Positions 25,389-33,964 of a stretch of 46,300 nt of DNA are shown one piece after another (positions within the stretch are counted from its first letter, which is position 1; every line of letters begins with the position of its first letter). Under the pieces are notes generated by a model. It was not told the origin of the DNA, searched no databases, and saw nothing but the letters and a program-made list of their open reading frames with translations. The DNA comes from Firmicutes bacterium UBA3930 (GTDB lineage: Bacteria > Bacillota > Clostridia > Caldicoprobacterales > Caldicoprobacteraceae), in contig DGEI01000027.1 in NCBI GenBank assembly GCA_002385885.1, forward strand, positions 83,941 to 130,240, written 5' to 3'. A program made the translations under genes and the position numbers.

Positions 25389-27506
25389 CTATATTTTAAA
25401 CTTATTGATTGCCTGCATTAGTTCATCGGCAGCACGGTTCAGTTCTTCAGCAAAGGAGGCAAGCTGTTCAACTCCTGACAGCTGTTCCTCGGTAGAAGCA
25501 GTTACCTCCTGAGAAGAGGCCGCTGATTGCTGTGAAACCGCTGAAATATTTTGCATGGCTAAGACTGTCTGGTTCTTATCTTCTTCCATTTCCACAACTC
25601 CGTTGATTATTTGCTGTATGCGCTCGGCCAGCGCTTCAGTTGAATCCACTATTTGCTTAAATGCTGTAATTGTCGTGGCTACTGCTTCATTTTGAGATTG
25701 AATGATCTCTTCAGCGGTTTGAGCCCGTTTAACAGTCTGAGCTGTTTGCTCCTGGGTATTGTTTATTATTGTTGTAATTTCCCGCGTAGCAGCCAAAGAC
25801 TGTTCAGCCAGTTTACGCACTTCATTGGCTACTACTGCAAAACCTCTTCCCATTTCGCCTGCCCGTGCAGCTTCAATGGCAGCATTGAGGGCCAGAAGAT
25901 TGGTCTGGTCGGCTATATTATCGATTACTTTAATAATTTTCCCAATTGACTGTGAATGCTGCTCCAACAGGTTTATATCTGACAGAATCCCTTCAGTTAT
26001 GCTGGTGGTTTGTCTTGCTTTCTGGTCCAGCTCGTCAATAGCGCCTAATCCATGCTGTGCTAAACTCATGGTTTCTTTAGATATACTTTCTATTTCTTTT
26101 GCATGGCTGGATACGCTGTTGATTTTTGATGCTAATAAATCCATCTTCTGGACTCCCTGTTCTGCATCTGCGGCTTGTTCAGCTGCTCCGTGGGAGATCT
26201 CCTGTATTGCCCGGGAAATTTCCTGTGAAGATGCTGCTACCTGTTGGGCAGTAGAAGCAACGGTTGAGGAGGATTCAGCAACTTTTTGTGAAAGGACGGC
26301 CGCCTGGTTGATAAGCCCGCGCATGTTGCTGATCATTTCATTTATACTTCTGGTGAGTATTCCTAATTCATCTTTACGTCTGGATACCGGGTTAACGGTT
26401 AAATCGCCCATGGCAGCCTGTCTGGCAGCATCAATGATCCGTGTGATTGTCCGGCCCATGCTGTTTGACATAAACAGTCCCAGGAATAGCGCAATGAAAC
26501 TGGCCAGAATTGTAAGGCTTATCGTCAGATTTGAAATGTCCTGAACGGCTGCAAAAAGCTCCGAATTTGGGACCAGGCCTATTATGGTATAACCCGTTTC
26601 ACCTACTCTGAAGTATATCATGGTGCATGCTTCATTATTGTATGTTACTTCGAAGGAGCCACTGGGTTGATCCGAATTCTCGATCATACCGTAAAAATCC
26701 TGTTGAGTAATACTAATAGTGTTCTCAGGATTTTCATCTTCCGTGTTCTCATCGTTACTGACGGCAGAGCTGATGGAATGCCCGTCCGGCCCGATAAGAT
26801 GGATTTCGCTCCTATTGCCAAGGTTTATGTTATTTATCAATTCATAGATGGGCAGATATTTTATATCTATAACTAAAAGAGCCCGTAACTGAGCTGTGTA
26901 GAGGTGCTTAACAGCGCTGATACACGAAAAGGAGTATTCGTTTACGCCTGTAAAACCTTCGTCAAGCTCCAGATGCTGACCTACCCAGATAGTCTTTCCG
27001 TTACCCTCAATCGCAGCCTTATACCAGTCAGAATTTTCTATTATGCTAAAATCAAGCGGAGTACCAGACAGAGCACCGCTGATATCAATGATGTTGTCTT
27101 CATCAATTAACAATATTATATTGGATATGAATTCATTGTTAAGGGTAAGGCTTATAAAGAAATCCTGTATATTTCGCCATCGCTGCATAAATTCATATGA
27201 GTCGTCAGTTTTCTCATAGTTCGAGAGGACCCACTGAACGTCATTGCTTGCTTTTATTTGCATTGCTGTTTCCTCGATGTTGGAAAATACAAGGCTGAGA
27301 TACTGGGACATTTGATCCATTGTCTGAATTGTCGAACGTTCTGCCAGGTTTTTAATATTGGTTTCTGCTTTTTGATGGGAATAATAGCCCAGGAGAGATA
27401 TTGGAATAATCATCACCAGAAAAGCAGCTATCAGTTTAATGCTTATGCTGTTCAATCGGAATCTCTTTCCGGAAGCCTTAGGAGTAGTTGATGTTTTTTT
27501 TGCCAC
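25389..27506 (-). CDS. Methyl-accepting chemotaxis protein with extracellular sensor
   Basis: The 705-residue receptor has a basic N-terminus, a first membrane helix (about 24-44), a large extracellular region with a Cache-like fold (about 45-320), a second helix (about 325-347), HAMP (about 348-400) and a cytoplasmic MCP signalling domain. The conserved hairpin tip AGEMGRGFAVVANEVRKLAEQS is near residues 550-570. It senses a small ligand and controls CheA; the ligand is unknown. The predicted GTG start at 27506 has no ribosome site next to it, and an in-frame TGA lies 5 codons upstream. TTG about 17 codons inside (before NSISIKLIAAFL), preceded by GGAAAGAG, is an alternative. Confidence 0.92.
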   Translation of the reverse strand: MAKKTSTTPKASGKRFRLNSISIKLIAAFLVMIIPISLLGYYSHQKAETNIKNLAERSTIQTMDQMSQYLSLVFSNIEETAMQIKASNDVQWVLSNYEKTDDSYEFMQRWRNIQDFFISLTLNNEFISNIILLIDEDNIIDISGALSGTPLDFSIIENSDWYKAAIEGNGKTIWVGQHLELDEGFTGVNEYSFSCISAVKHLYTAQLRALLVIDIKYLPIYELINNINLGNRSEIHLIGPDGHSISSAVSNDENTEDENPENTISITQQDFYGMIENSDQPSGSFEVTYNNEACTMIYFRVGETGYTIIGLVPNSELFAAVQDISNLTISLTILASFIALFLGLFMSNSMGRTITRIIDAARQAAMGDLTVNPVSRRKDELGILTRSINEMISNMRGLINQAAVLSQKVAESSSTVASTAQQVAASSQEISRAIQEISHGAAEQAADAEQGVQKMDLLASKINSVSSHAKEIESISKETMSLAQHGLGAIDELDQKARQTTSITEGILSDINLLEQHSQSIGKIIKVIDNIADQTNLLALNAAIEAARAGEMGRGFAVVANEVRKLAEQSLAATREITTIINNTQEQTAQTVKRAQTAEEIIQSQNEAVATTITAFKQIVDSTEALAERIQQIINGVVEMEEDKNQTVLAMQNISAVSQQSAASSQEVTASTEEQLSGVEQLASFAEELNRAADELMQAINKFKI

Positions 27507-27925
27507 GTTTTCGGCAAAGGGTCAGATAAAATATGATAACCCTTGCCTCCCTCCTTTCTGGATAATATGTTGTATCAACTGTAAACCTGCGAATTGATGT
27601 AAAAAAATGCTGAAATTTGTTATACTCTGAAATATATTTCAACACAAAGCTGGAAAATCCTTCTTAACATTGATAGGTTGTAATGGCTGAAAACAGATAT
27701 GCTTTATGCTGAATAACCCTTGAAAAAGCCCTTTTCGCAGCATTCTGACGCATGTTCAGTAATAACTGAATAAAAAAAATAAGTCTTAAGTACTAGAGGA
27801 GGCTGCCGGGAAATACTGCTGTGCCACCGGTGTTATGGATAAAATATGAGGTTAAGGTTCTTTTCATATTATTATTTTATGTATATAATTGAGGTAGAGA
27901 ATCTGATGAAGGGGAGATAAGTTAA
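27507..27925 (+). other. Divergent intergenic region between chemoreceptor and response regulator
   Basis: About 420 bp hold a strong minus-strand Shine-Dalgarno-like run (complement of 27546-27557) with no start codon at normal distance, a 6-bp inverted repeat TTCAGT-AATA-ACTGAA at 27755-27770, and an AAGCCCTTTTCGCA segment (27726-27739) that may be a minus-strand remnant of the dispersed repeat. A GC-richer stretch (about 27797-27835) shows short complementary arms, CACCGGTG included. I cannot assign it to a known RNA family. Confidence 0.35.
27861..27889 (+). promoter_or_regulatory. Possible promoter of the response regulator operon
   Basis: A perfect TATAAT (27884-27889) lies 37 bp before the ATG. 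The -35 candidate TTTTCA at 17 bp is poor, so an activator may be required. Confidence 0.4.
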
Positions 27926-28615
27926 ATGGATACCCACAATCAAAGGATTATGGTGGTCGATGATGATCCGAATATTGCTCAATTGATCAGACTGTACCTT
28001 GAAAGCGAGGGATATCATGTTGAGCATTATATGGATGGAGTTTCATGTATTGCATCATTTAAGAGCAATCCCCCGAATTTGGTGATACTGGATATTATGC
28101 TTCCCGGAATGGATGGCTGGGACATTTGCAAAGAGATAAGGAAGATTAGTGAAATCCCTATTATTATGCTTACCGCAAAAGGAGAAACTTTTGATAAGGT
28201 ACTGGGGCTTGAACTGGGAGCAGATGACTATATAGTCAAACCTTTTGATCCAAAAGAACTGGTTGCAAGGGTAAAAGCTGTCCTCCGGCGATCCGGTGCT
28301 GCAGGAATAAATGAAAAAATGGTTTCGTATCCTAATCTTACCGTCAACATTGGCAACTATACCGTGGAATACTACGGTAAATTGATAGAAATGCCTCCAA
28401 AGGAGATGGAATTGCTTTATTTTTTGTCTTCTCATCCAAACAAGGTTTTTACCCGTGAACAATTACTGGATCAGGTATGGGGTTATGATTTTTACGGTGA
28501 TACCCGGACAGTTGACGTACATATAAAGAGGCTTAGGGAGAAACTTTCAAATCCTGATGATACATGGAGTATAAAGACGGTGTGGGGTGTAGGATATAAA
28601 TTTGAGGTGAAATAG
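27926..28615 (+). CDS. OmpR-family response regulator
   Basis: The 229-residue regulator has a receiver domain with phospho-acceptor Asp56 (VILDIMLPGMDG), acidic residues DDD at 12-14, and Lys105 in VKPFD. A C-terminal winged helix follows (about 130-229) with the FTREQLLDQVWGYDFYGDTRTVDVHIKRLREKL signature region. It should be phosphorylated by the kinase encoded immediately downstream (the stop TAG and next ATG abut) and bind DNA. With HtrA as third gene, a CssR-like secretion-stress role is the best inference. ATG start behind AAGGGGAGAT. Confidence 0.93.
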   Translation: MDTHNQRIMVVDDDPNIAQLIRLYLESEGYHVEHYMDGVSCIASFKSNPPNLVILDIMLPGMDGWDICKEIRKISEIPIIMLTAKGETFDKVLGLELGADDYIVKPFDPKELVARVKAVLRRSGAAGINEKMVSYPNLTVNIGNYTVEYYGKLIEMPPKEMELLYFLSSHPNKVFTREQLLDQVWGYDFYGDTRTVDVHIKRLREKLSNPDDTWSIKTVWGVGYKFEVK

Positions 28616-30055
28616 ATGTTTCGTTCCCTGTTTATGCGTTTGATGGTGGCATACTTTATTATTATATTGATTACGCTGGTGATACTGGGCCTGCTGTTAT
28701 CAACGTTCTTTATGGACTATACCTTTAATTTGAAGGCCCAGGAGCTGATAAGAGAGGGCAAAGCACTTAACCCTTACATTGAAATGTACAGCATGGGAAT
28801 ATTAAGTCAGGATACATTATACGGCTATTTTGCAACAATTGATCGTTTTTTAAACACCACCGTTTGGGTGAGCGACGGGTTGGGCTACATCTGGATAGCC
28901 TACAGTGCGTCAAGGGAGGATCAGGAAAAGTGGGAGGAGCAAAAGCTGACAGAAGAAGAATTTATACAGGTGCTGCAAGGTAATGTCATAACAAAAACCG
29001 GGCGGTTTGGCGGACGTTTTACTGTTCCTGTTTTAACCGTCGGAGTTCCTCTGAGGATAAGAGACAGAATCAGAGGAGCAATATTCCTTCATTCACCGGT
29101 ACAGGGGATTAAGAGTACTCTTAATGATATATACAAGAATATATGGTGGGCGGCATTTATATCTGCGGGGCTTTCAGTTTTATTTCTGTACTGGATGTCA
29201 CGGCGGATATCCAAACCGCTGATACAAATGAATGAGATTTCACGGGAGTTTGCCCAGGGAAATTTTAATCGCAGGGTCAAAGTGATGACAAAAGATGAAA
29301 CAGGTCAGCTGGCCGTTAATTTTAATGCAATGGCTGACTCCCTGGAGAAGCTGGAGGAAATGCGCAGGAGCTTTGTGGCCAATGTATCCCACGAATTAAG
29401 GTCTCCCTTAACATCAATTATGGGATATATCCAGGGGGTTTTGGATAATACAATAAAGTCCGATGAGAGGGAGAAATATTTAAAAATAAGCCTTTCGGAG
29501 GCTCAAAGGTTAAATAAACTGATCAATGAGCTGCTGGATCTTACACAGATTGAATCGGGACAATTCTCTTTAAATATGGTTGTTTTCGATATAAATGAGC
29601 AGATCAGACGTTCCCTGATTTCCTATGAGGACAGGATAAATCAAAAAAACATAGATGTTGCAGTTGATTTTGAGGATGAGTACTGCTGGGTAGAAGCTGA
29701 TATGGACAGAATTCAGCAGGTGGTTCTAAACCTTCTTGATAATGCAATAAAATATAACCGGGAAAATGGAGAACTTATAATACGAACGTGGAAACGAAGA
29801 GATAAAGCTTATATAAAAATTCAGGATAAGGGCGCCGGAATCCCCAAAGAGGATATAGTGCATATCTGGGAACGTTTCTACCAGGTGGATAAATCCCGAA
29901 GCAGTAAGAATGAGGGCAGAGGCCTGGGGTTGTCCATTGTTAAAAAGATAATTGAACAGCATGAACAGAATATATGGGTAAACAGCCGGATGGGTGATGG
30001 GACTGCTTTTATTTTTTCCTTAAAATCGGCCAGAAAACCGGAAAAAAACCGATAA
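28616..30055 (+). CDS. Membrane sensor histidine kinase
   Basis: The 479-residue kinase has a membrane helix at about 9-31, an extracytoplasmic sensor of about 145 residues, a second helix near 176-196, HAMP, a dimerisation domain with phospho-accepting His259 (NVSHELRSPLTS), and a C-terminal ATPase with N box Asn376 (LLDNAIKYN), DKGAGIP and GRGLGLSI. There is no PAS domain, unlike WalK. It is the partner of the upstream regulator. The sensor has no motif that I can link to a ligand; the neighbouring HtrA suggests a response to misfolded envelope or secreted protein, as in CssS. Confidence 0.93.
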   Translation: MFRSLFMRLMVAYFIIILITLVILGLLLSTFFMDYTFNLKAQELIREGKALNPYIEMYSMGILSQDTLYGYFATIDRFLNTTVWVSDGLGYIWIAYSASREDQEKWEEQKLTEEEFIQVLQGNVITKTGRFGGRFTVPVLTVGVPLRIRDRIRGAIFLHSPVQGIKSTLNDIYKNIWWAAFISAGLSVLFLYWMSRRISKPLIQMNEISREFAQGNFNRRVKVMTKDETGQLAVNFNAMADSLEKLEEMRRSFVANVSHELRSPLTSIMGYIQGVLDNTIKSDEREKYLKISLSEAQRLNKLINELLDLTQIESGQFSLNMVVFDINEQIRRSLISYEDRINQKNIDVAVDFEDEYCWVEADMDRIQQVVLNLLDNAIKYNRENGELIIRTWKRRDKAYIKIQDKGAGIPKEDIVHIWERFYQVDKSRSSKNEGRGLGLSIVKKIIEQHEQNIWVNSRMGDGTAFIFSLKSARKPEKNR

Positions 30056-30143
30056 AAATTTACAACACGTTCATATTTTATTAAAAAAACATGTTTATAA
30101 TTAAGTAGGAATGAATAGAAATTATAAACGGAGGTGCTGGAAC

Positions 30144-31367
30144 ATGAGAGAATTCTATGAGTTTGATGAACAGCAGTATGGTCGAAGAGGCAAGGCATGG
30201 AAATATATAGCGGTAGCCGTTATCTTTACTATGATAGGCGCTATTGCCATGTATTATATATCACCTTTTATGAACCAGAATTCAAGGGATACTGCTATGA
30301 ATCCAGGTCAGGAAGAACAGAAAGACGAATCATCGGTTTCCGACAACAATGACGTTACCGTTCCCGAACTGGGAGCCAAAGGCGACCTTTTTATATCAGG
30401 AGACAATCCCGTGGTGGATATAGCTGAAAAGGTTAGCCCTGCGGTTGTAGGTATAACCAACAAGAGTATTGTAACTTACAGGGATTGGTTTTTCGGGGAG
30501 TATTATATGCAGGAACAGGAAGGATATGGTTCCGGGATTATTATCAGCGAGGAAGGACATATTGTAACCAATGCTCATGTTGTACAGGGGGCAAAGGAGA
30601 TCTTCGTAGTATTTCAGGGAGAAAAACAGGTTCAGGCTCAGCTTATTGGAATGGATGCCAACAGCGACGTTGCCGTGGTAAAAGTAGATAAAAAGGATGT
30701 TGAAGATGCTGAAGCAAAATTTGCAGTTGCCAGACTGGGCGATTCCGATAAGGTACGCCCCGGAGAGCTGGCTATTGCAATCGGGAACCCTCTTGGACAT
30801 GATCTGGCAGGAACCATTACAGTAGGGGTTATTAGTGCGGTAAACCGGACTCTTGTAGTTGATCAGAAGCCGTTGAAACTTATACAGACTGATGCAGCAA
30901 TAAACAAAGGGAACAGCGGCGGTGCCCTTGTTAATTCCAATGGAGAGGTCATTGGAATGAATACATTAAAGGGCAGCGGGACCGAAGGACTGGGTTTTGC
31001 CATACCTACCAATGAGTTTTTGCCCATTGTCAGTGAATTGATTGAGAAAGGTGTTGTAATAAGGGAAGGGGATAAGCCCGGCCTTGGAATCCGCGGACAG
31101 GAGATAAGTAATGAAGATTCGGAAAAACTCGGATATCCCAAGGGAATACTGGTAGTTGCCATTGCACAGAACGGCGCTGCAGCAAAGGCAGGTATCCAAC
31201 CCGGGGATGTGATAATTGGTTTTAACGAAAATGTAATAGAGAATTTCCAGCAGCTAAAGGACTTGATCGATAAACAAAAAGTCGGTGATGCGGTGAAAGT
31301 AAAAGTATGGCGGGATGGCAAGGAATTCACACTGCCTGTCACATTGGAGCCGCTTCCGGCCCAGTAG
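30144..31367 (+). CDS. htrA: HtrA-type membrane-anchored serine protease
   Basis: The 407-residue protein has a short cytoplasmic N-terminus, one membrane helix (about 20-39), a linker, a trypsin-like domain with the triad His145 (TNAHV), Asp175 (NSDVAVV) and Ser258 (GNSGGA), and one PDZ domain (about 310-395). The active site faces the outside, where it degrades or refolds damaged exported proteins. Start ATG 30144 is 7 nt after GGAGGTG; the longer reading from 30111 includes this site and is unlikely. A TATAAT at 30096-30101 hints at its own promoter. It lies 88 bp after the sensor kinase, and may be the target of that system. Confidence 0.95.
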   Translation: MREFYEFDEQQYGRRGKAWKYIAVAVIFTMIGAIAMYYISPFMNQNSRDTAMNPGQEEQKDESSVSDNNDVTVPELGAKGDLFISGDNPVVDIAEKVSPAVVGITNKSIVTYRDWFFGEYYMQEQEGYGSGIIISEEGHIVTNAHVVQGAKEIFVVFQGEKQVQAQLIGMDANSDVAVVKVDKKDVEDAEAKFAVARLGDSDKVRPGELAIAIGNPLGHDLAGTITVGVISAVNRTLVVDQKPLKLIQTDAAINKGNSGGALVNSNGEVIGMNTLKGSGTEGLGFAIPTNEFLPIVSELIEKGVVIREGDKPGLGIRGQEISNEDSEKLGYPKGILVVAIAQNGAAAKAGIQPGDVIIGFNENVIENFQQLKDLIDKQKVGDAVKVKVWRDGKEFTLPVTLEPLPAQ

Positions 31368-31390
31368 CGTCTTTGATGTATAAAACATAA

Positions 31391-31424
31391 ACAGATCCGG
31401 GACAACAGTCCCGGATCTGTTTTA
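31391..31424. terminator. Terminator between convergent htrA and zinc-ribbon gene
   Basis: A perfect 13-bp inverted repeat (ACAGATCCGGGAC at 31391-31403, GTCCCGGATCTGT at 31408-31420) with a 4-nt loop is followed by TTTTATT. The minus-strand side has a weaker T run. Confidence 0.9.
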
Positions 31425-31462
31425 TTCCGGCTATTAGCCGCTGTAAACAGGAAATCTATTGT

Positions 31463-32920
31463 CTATCGCAAATAAATAAACCTGGCCAAAAATCTGGGCA
31501 TTTCCTTATAATTGCCCCAACGGTTTCCAAAAATCCTGAGCCTTGTTCCCGTATGGAGTGAAACGCTTCCCCAGTATTCAACATAGGCTGGCTGTGGGGA
31601 GTTGGGATCATTTGAGATATCTACGACAAACTGGTTTTTATCACCCATTGTTTTAATTTCTGTTATGGTTCCTTCAAAGACAAATACTATGCCGTTATGA
31701 AGGTCCGGATTTGCTCTTAGTTCGTTATAATTCATAGCCCAGGCCCGGCTGGTGTAATCAGCTTCAGTTGCAGGGCGTTCTATTACAACCTCCTTAACCG
31801 AATCCTGCTTCCCCTCCAGATGGGCGGTTAAGGTGCAGGGAGTGTACCCCAGGTGTGATGCTTTAACATAGACGGTAAAATTTCCGGTCTCGGGGTCAAT
31901 TTCAGGTTCGGCTCTGGTTTCAAGATCCACATCAAGGACGGCCTGAGGATGCGTGTTTCCGGTAATTTTAGCCCATTGTCCGGCTGCTTCAATCGGACCG
32001 GATTGATCTATGTCCAGAGGGAATTCCATTACCCGCCTCCTTATAACGATTCTGTGTGTACGTTCAGCATGGTTCTTTGTTATTACACGTATTTCATATA
32101 TGTTTTCCGGATTATCGGGCACCTGGAATTCTTTCTCAAACAATCCTTCGCTGTCAACAAGGTCGCTGTAATTATTATCGTTTATGAATACCTGGGAACC
32201 TGGTTCTACCGAGAATACTATGCGGCATGTTTCTTCTTCAATAAACACTTCGTCGGTTGCAGGATGTATCATGGTCAATGGGGACAAGGGTGTATCCAGA
32301 ATGAATTCCACCCTGTCCTTCGCTTCAGGAAACCCTTCTTTATAGACGGTGATATCAAGTATAACTCTCACTTGCTCCTTATCATTGGTTTCCGAGAAGG
32401 ACGAATACAGAAAAGCATCATCGAATATGATTTCAGCTTTGCCGTTGATCACCTGGTAGGTTTCTCCCAGGACTTCAACTTTTTCACCATTGCTTGTGTT
32501 TACGATTATTTTGTGGACCGGTTTTCCATCCACAACTGCAGCTTCTACAAAAGTAGAGGCTGTTATTTTGGTATCAGGCACCTGGGGCTTATTAGCGTAT
32601 TTTGTCAATTGATCAATTAACACATATCCGGATACACCTAATAAAGCCAGCAGTATAACAGTCACGCATATGTTTATCAATCGCCTGGACCCAGGCTGGG
32701 GTTTGGATTTCCGATATCGCCGCAAGGGAATTTGCTGCGTGTAATCAAATTCTGACTCTACGGAAGATGAAAAAAGTGGGACATCCAGATCATCTAAGGA
32801 CATGCCGGTTCTATTTGTATCCTGATTATCGATAGATTCCGGCTGGTTGAGTTTATTACCGCAATAGTAACAATATCGATGATAGTAGTTGTTTTTTGTC
32901 CCGCAAGATGGGCATATCAT
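31463..32920 (-). CDS. Zinc-ribbon, membrane-anchored protein with extracytoplasmic domains
   Basis: The 485-residue protein has an N-terminal zinc ribbon (Cys3, Cys6, Cys17, Cys20), a polar linker, and one membrane helix (about 82-102). About 380 extracytoplasmic residues follow, rich in beta-strand patterns like Ig-type or bacterial adhesion repeats (about 110-390). The last 80 residues (VFEGTITEIKTMGDKNQFVVDIS, then TRLRIFGNRWG) resemble an OB-fold. No catalytic motif is visible. By the positive-inside rule the ribbon is cytoplasmic. ATG at 32920 follows AAGGGGGGG. I do not recognise a named family; a surface or wall-associated role is inference. Confidence 0.8.
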   Translation of the reverse strand: MICPSCGTKNNYYHRYCYYCGNKLNQPESIDNQDTNRTGMSLDDLDVPLFSSSVESEFDYTQQIPLRRYRKSKPQPGSRRLINICVTVILLALLGVSGYVLIDQLTKYANKPQVPDTKITASTFVEAAVVDGKPVHKIIVNTSNGEKVEVLGETYQVINGKAEIIFDDAFLYSSFSETNDKEQVRVILDITVYKEGFPEAKDRVEFILDTPLSPLTMIHPATDEVFIEEETCRIVFSVEPGSQVFINDNNYSDLVDSEGLFEKEFQVPDNPENIYEIRVITKNHAERTHRIVIRRRVMEFPLDIDQSGPIEAAGQWAKITGNTHPQAVLDVDLETRAEPEIDPETGNFTVYVKASHLGYTPCTLTAHLEGKQDSVKEVVIERPATEADYTSRAWAMNYNELRANPDLHNGIVFVFEGTITEIKTMGDKNQFVVDISNDPNSPQPAYVEYWGSVSLHTGTRLRIFGNRWGNYKEMPRFLARFIYLR

Positions 32921-33236
32921 AAAAAACCCCCCCTTCTATAGTAATAATAATTCGCATATTTATCCAAAAATCCTTCTGTTTCGATATAAATTTTGACGGC
33001 ACATAGAATTTAATGGTTTTTCCGGCTCCGTTAATGTTTCTTGTTTATATAATAAATATATATAGAAAAACGGGAATTACACTGCAAATAAGGCTGACTG
33101 ATATATTCTTCAAAACAATGTATTATTCTGCGGTTTTTGTGAATAAGGGGTTTTAATATAAGCAAAACCATGTTACAATTATTTTTGAACTATTTCTGAA
33201 CAATGTTTATAAAACTGCAGGAGGAGGCATAGCATA
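32921..33236 (+). other. Divergent intergenic region
   Basis: An AT-rich stretch of 316 bp between two divergent genes. Apart from the promoter at 33185-33213 and TATATATA runs near 33060, I see no gene, repeat or stable hairpin. Confidence 0.5.
33185..33213 (+). promoter_or_regulatory. Sigma-A promoter of the DUF6106-like gene
   Basis: TTGAAC (33185-33190), 17 bp, TATAAA (33208-33213), lying 24 bp before the start codon. Confidence 0.65.
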
Positions 33237-33785
33237 ATGGATTATTTCCACGAAGAAGCGGTGAGCAGGGCAAATATGGGCTTAAACTCGATAATATACT
33301 TTTTGTGCTATATAGCTATGATATTTTTTGCCTTAATTGCCGTAGTTAATTTAAACACCGTGTTTTATCAGATATCCAGCGGTATGTTTGACATTTTCCC
33401 GATAATAGTTATGTTGATTTCAGGCGGGCTGGCATATGGAGCTTATGTTTTAAAAAACAACCAGCGTATAGAATATGACTATACATTCACCAATGGAATT
33501 CTGGACATAGCAAAAATTATAAACAACAGCAAGAGGAAAAAGCTGTTGTCGTTGGACGTAAAAGAATTTGAAGTGGTGGCTCCAATAAGTGATGAAGGTT
33601 TTAAGCGAATGCTTAATCATAAGGGGATCCAGAAGCGCCATAATTATTTCCTTAACCGGGGCGGCGGGCTTTACTATGGTGTTTTTACCCATGACGGAGT
33701 TAAATCCATGCTGGTATTTGAGCCAAGCCAAAAAATGCTGGAGCTGTTTAAGGTATTCAATCCCCGGAATGTAAAAATCCAGTGA
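33237..33785 (+). CDS. DUF6106-like two-helix membrane protein
   Basis: The 182-residue protein has two membrane helices (about 20-42 and 53-74) and a cytoplasmic C-terminal domain with the pattern YDYTFTNGILDIAKIINNSKRKK, reminiscent of PH-like domains of bacterial membrane proteins. The overall layout resembles the DUF6106 family of Clostridia, but I cannot confirm that without a search. It has a strong GGAGGAGG site and its own promoter and terminator, so it is monocistronic. The function is unknown. Confidence 0.75.
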   Translation: MDYFHEEAVSRANMGLNSIIYFLCYIAMIFFALIAVVNLNTVFYQISSGMFDIFPIIVMLISGGLAYGAYVLKNNQRIEYDYTFTNGILDIAKIINNSKRKKLLSLDVKEFEVVAPISDEGFKRMLNHKGIQKRHNYFLNRGGGLYYGVFTHDGVKSMLVFEPSQKMLELFKVFNPRNVKIQ

Positions 33786-33786
33786 G

Positions 33787-33812
33787 AAAAACCCCTGAGA
33801 AAGGGGTTTTTT
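33787..33812 (+). terminator. Rho-independent terminator
   Basis: AAAAACCCC (33787-33795) pairs with GGGGTTTTT (from 33803), ending in T6, directly after the stop codon. Confidence 0.9.
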
Positions 33813-33892
33813 AATGTTTGCCTGTAATCCCGAAACATATATATGTTCAGACGAATAGCGTGTACATGTTATATATATAAATTGCTTTTTTA

Positions 33893-33921
33893 TTGTAGGA
33901 ACCGCTATAAAAGGATAAAAT
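33893..33921 (+). promoter_or_regulatory. Probable promoter of the desulfurase-thiI operon
   Basis: TTGTAG (33893-33898), a 17-bp spacer and TAAAAT (33916-33921). The region just upstream (33830-33885) holds several TATATA-type palindromes. Confidence 0.5.
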
Positions 33922-33964
33922 AAGGATTAACCCGGTTTTTGATCAAAAAAGGAGGATGCCGCTA

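Noticed and set aside
27755..27770. TTCAGT-AATA-ACTGAA as a terminator
   Set aside because: It is followed by an A run on the plus strand and by no T run on the minus strand, so it does not fit a terminator in either direction.
31949..32620. A 223-codon plus-strand frame opposite the zinc-ribbon gene
   Set aside because: No ribosome site and the composition is rich in Phe/Tyr/His as expected from reverse reading; the minus-strand gene has clear cysteine motifs and a membrane helix.
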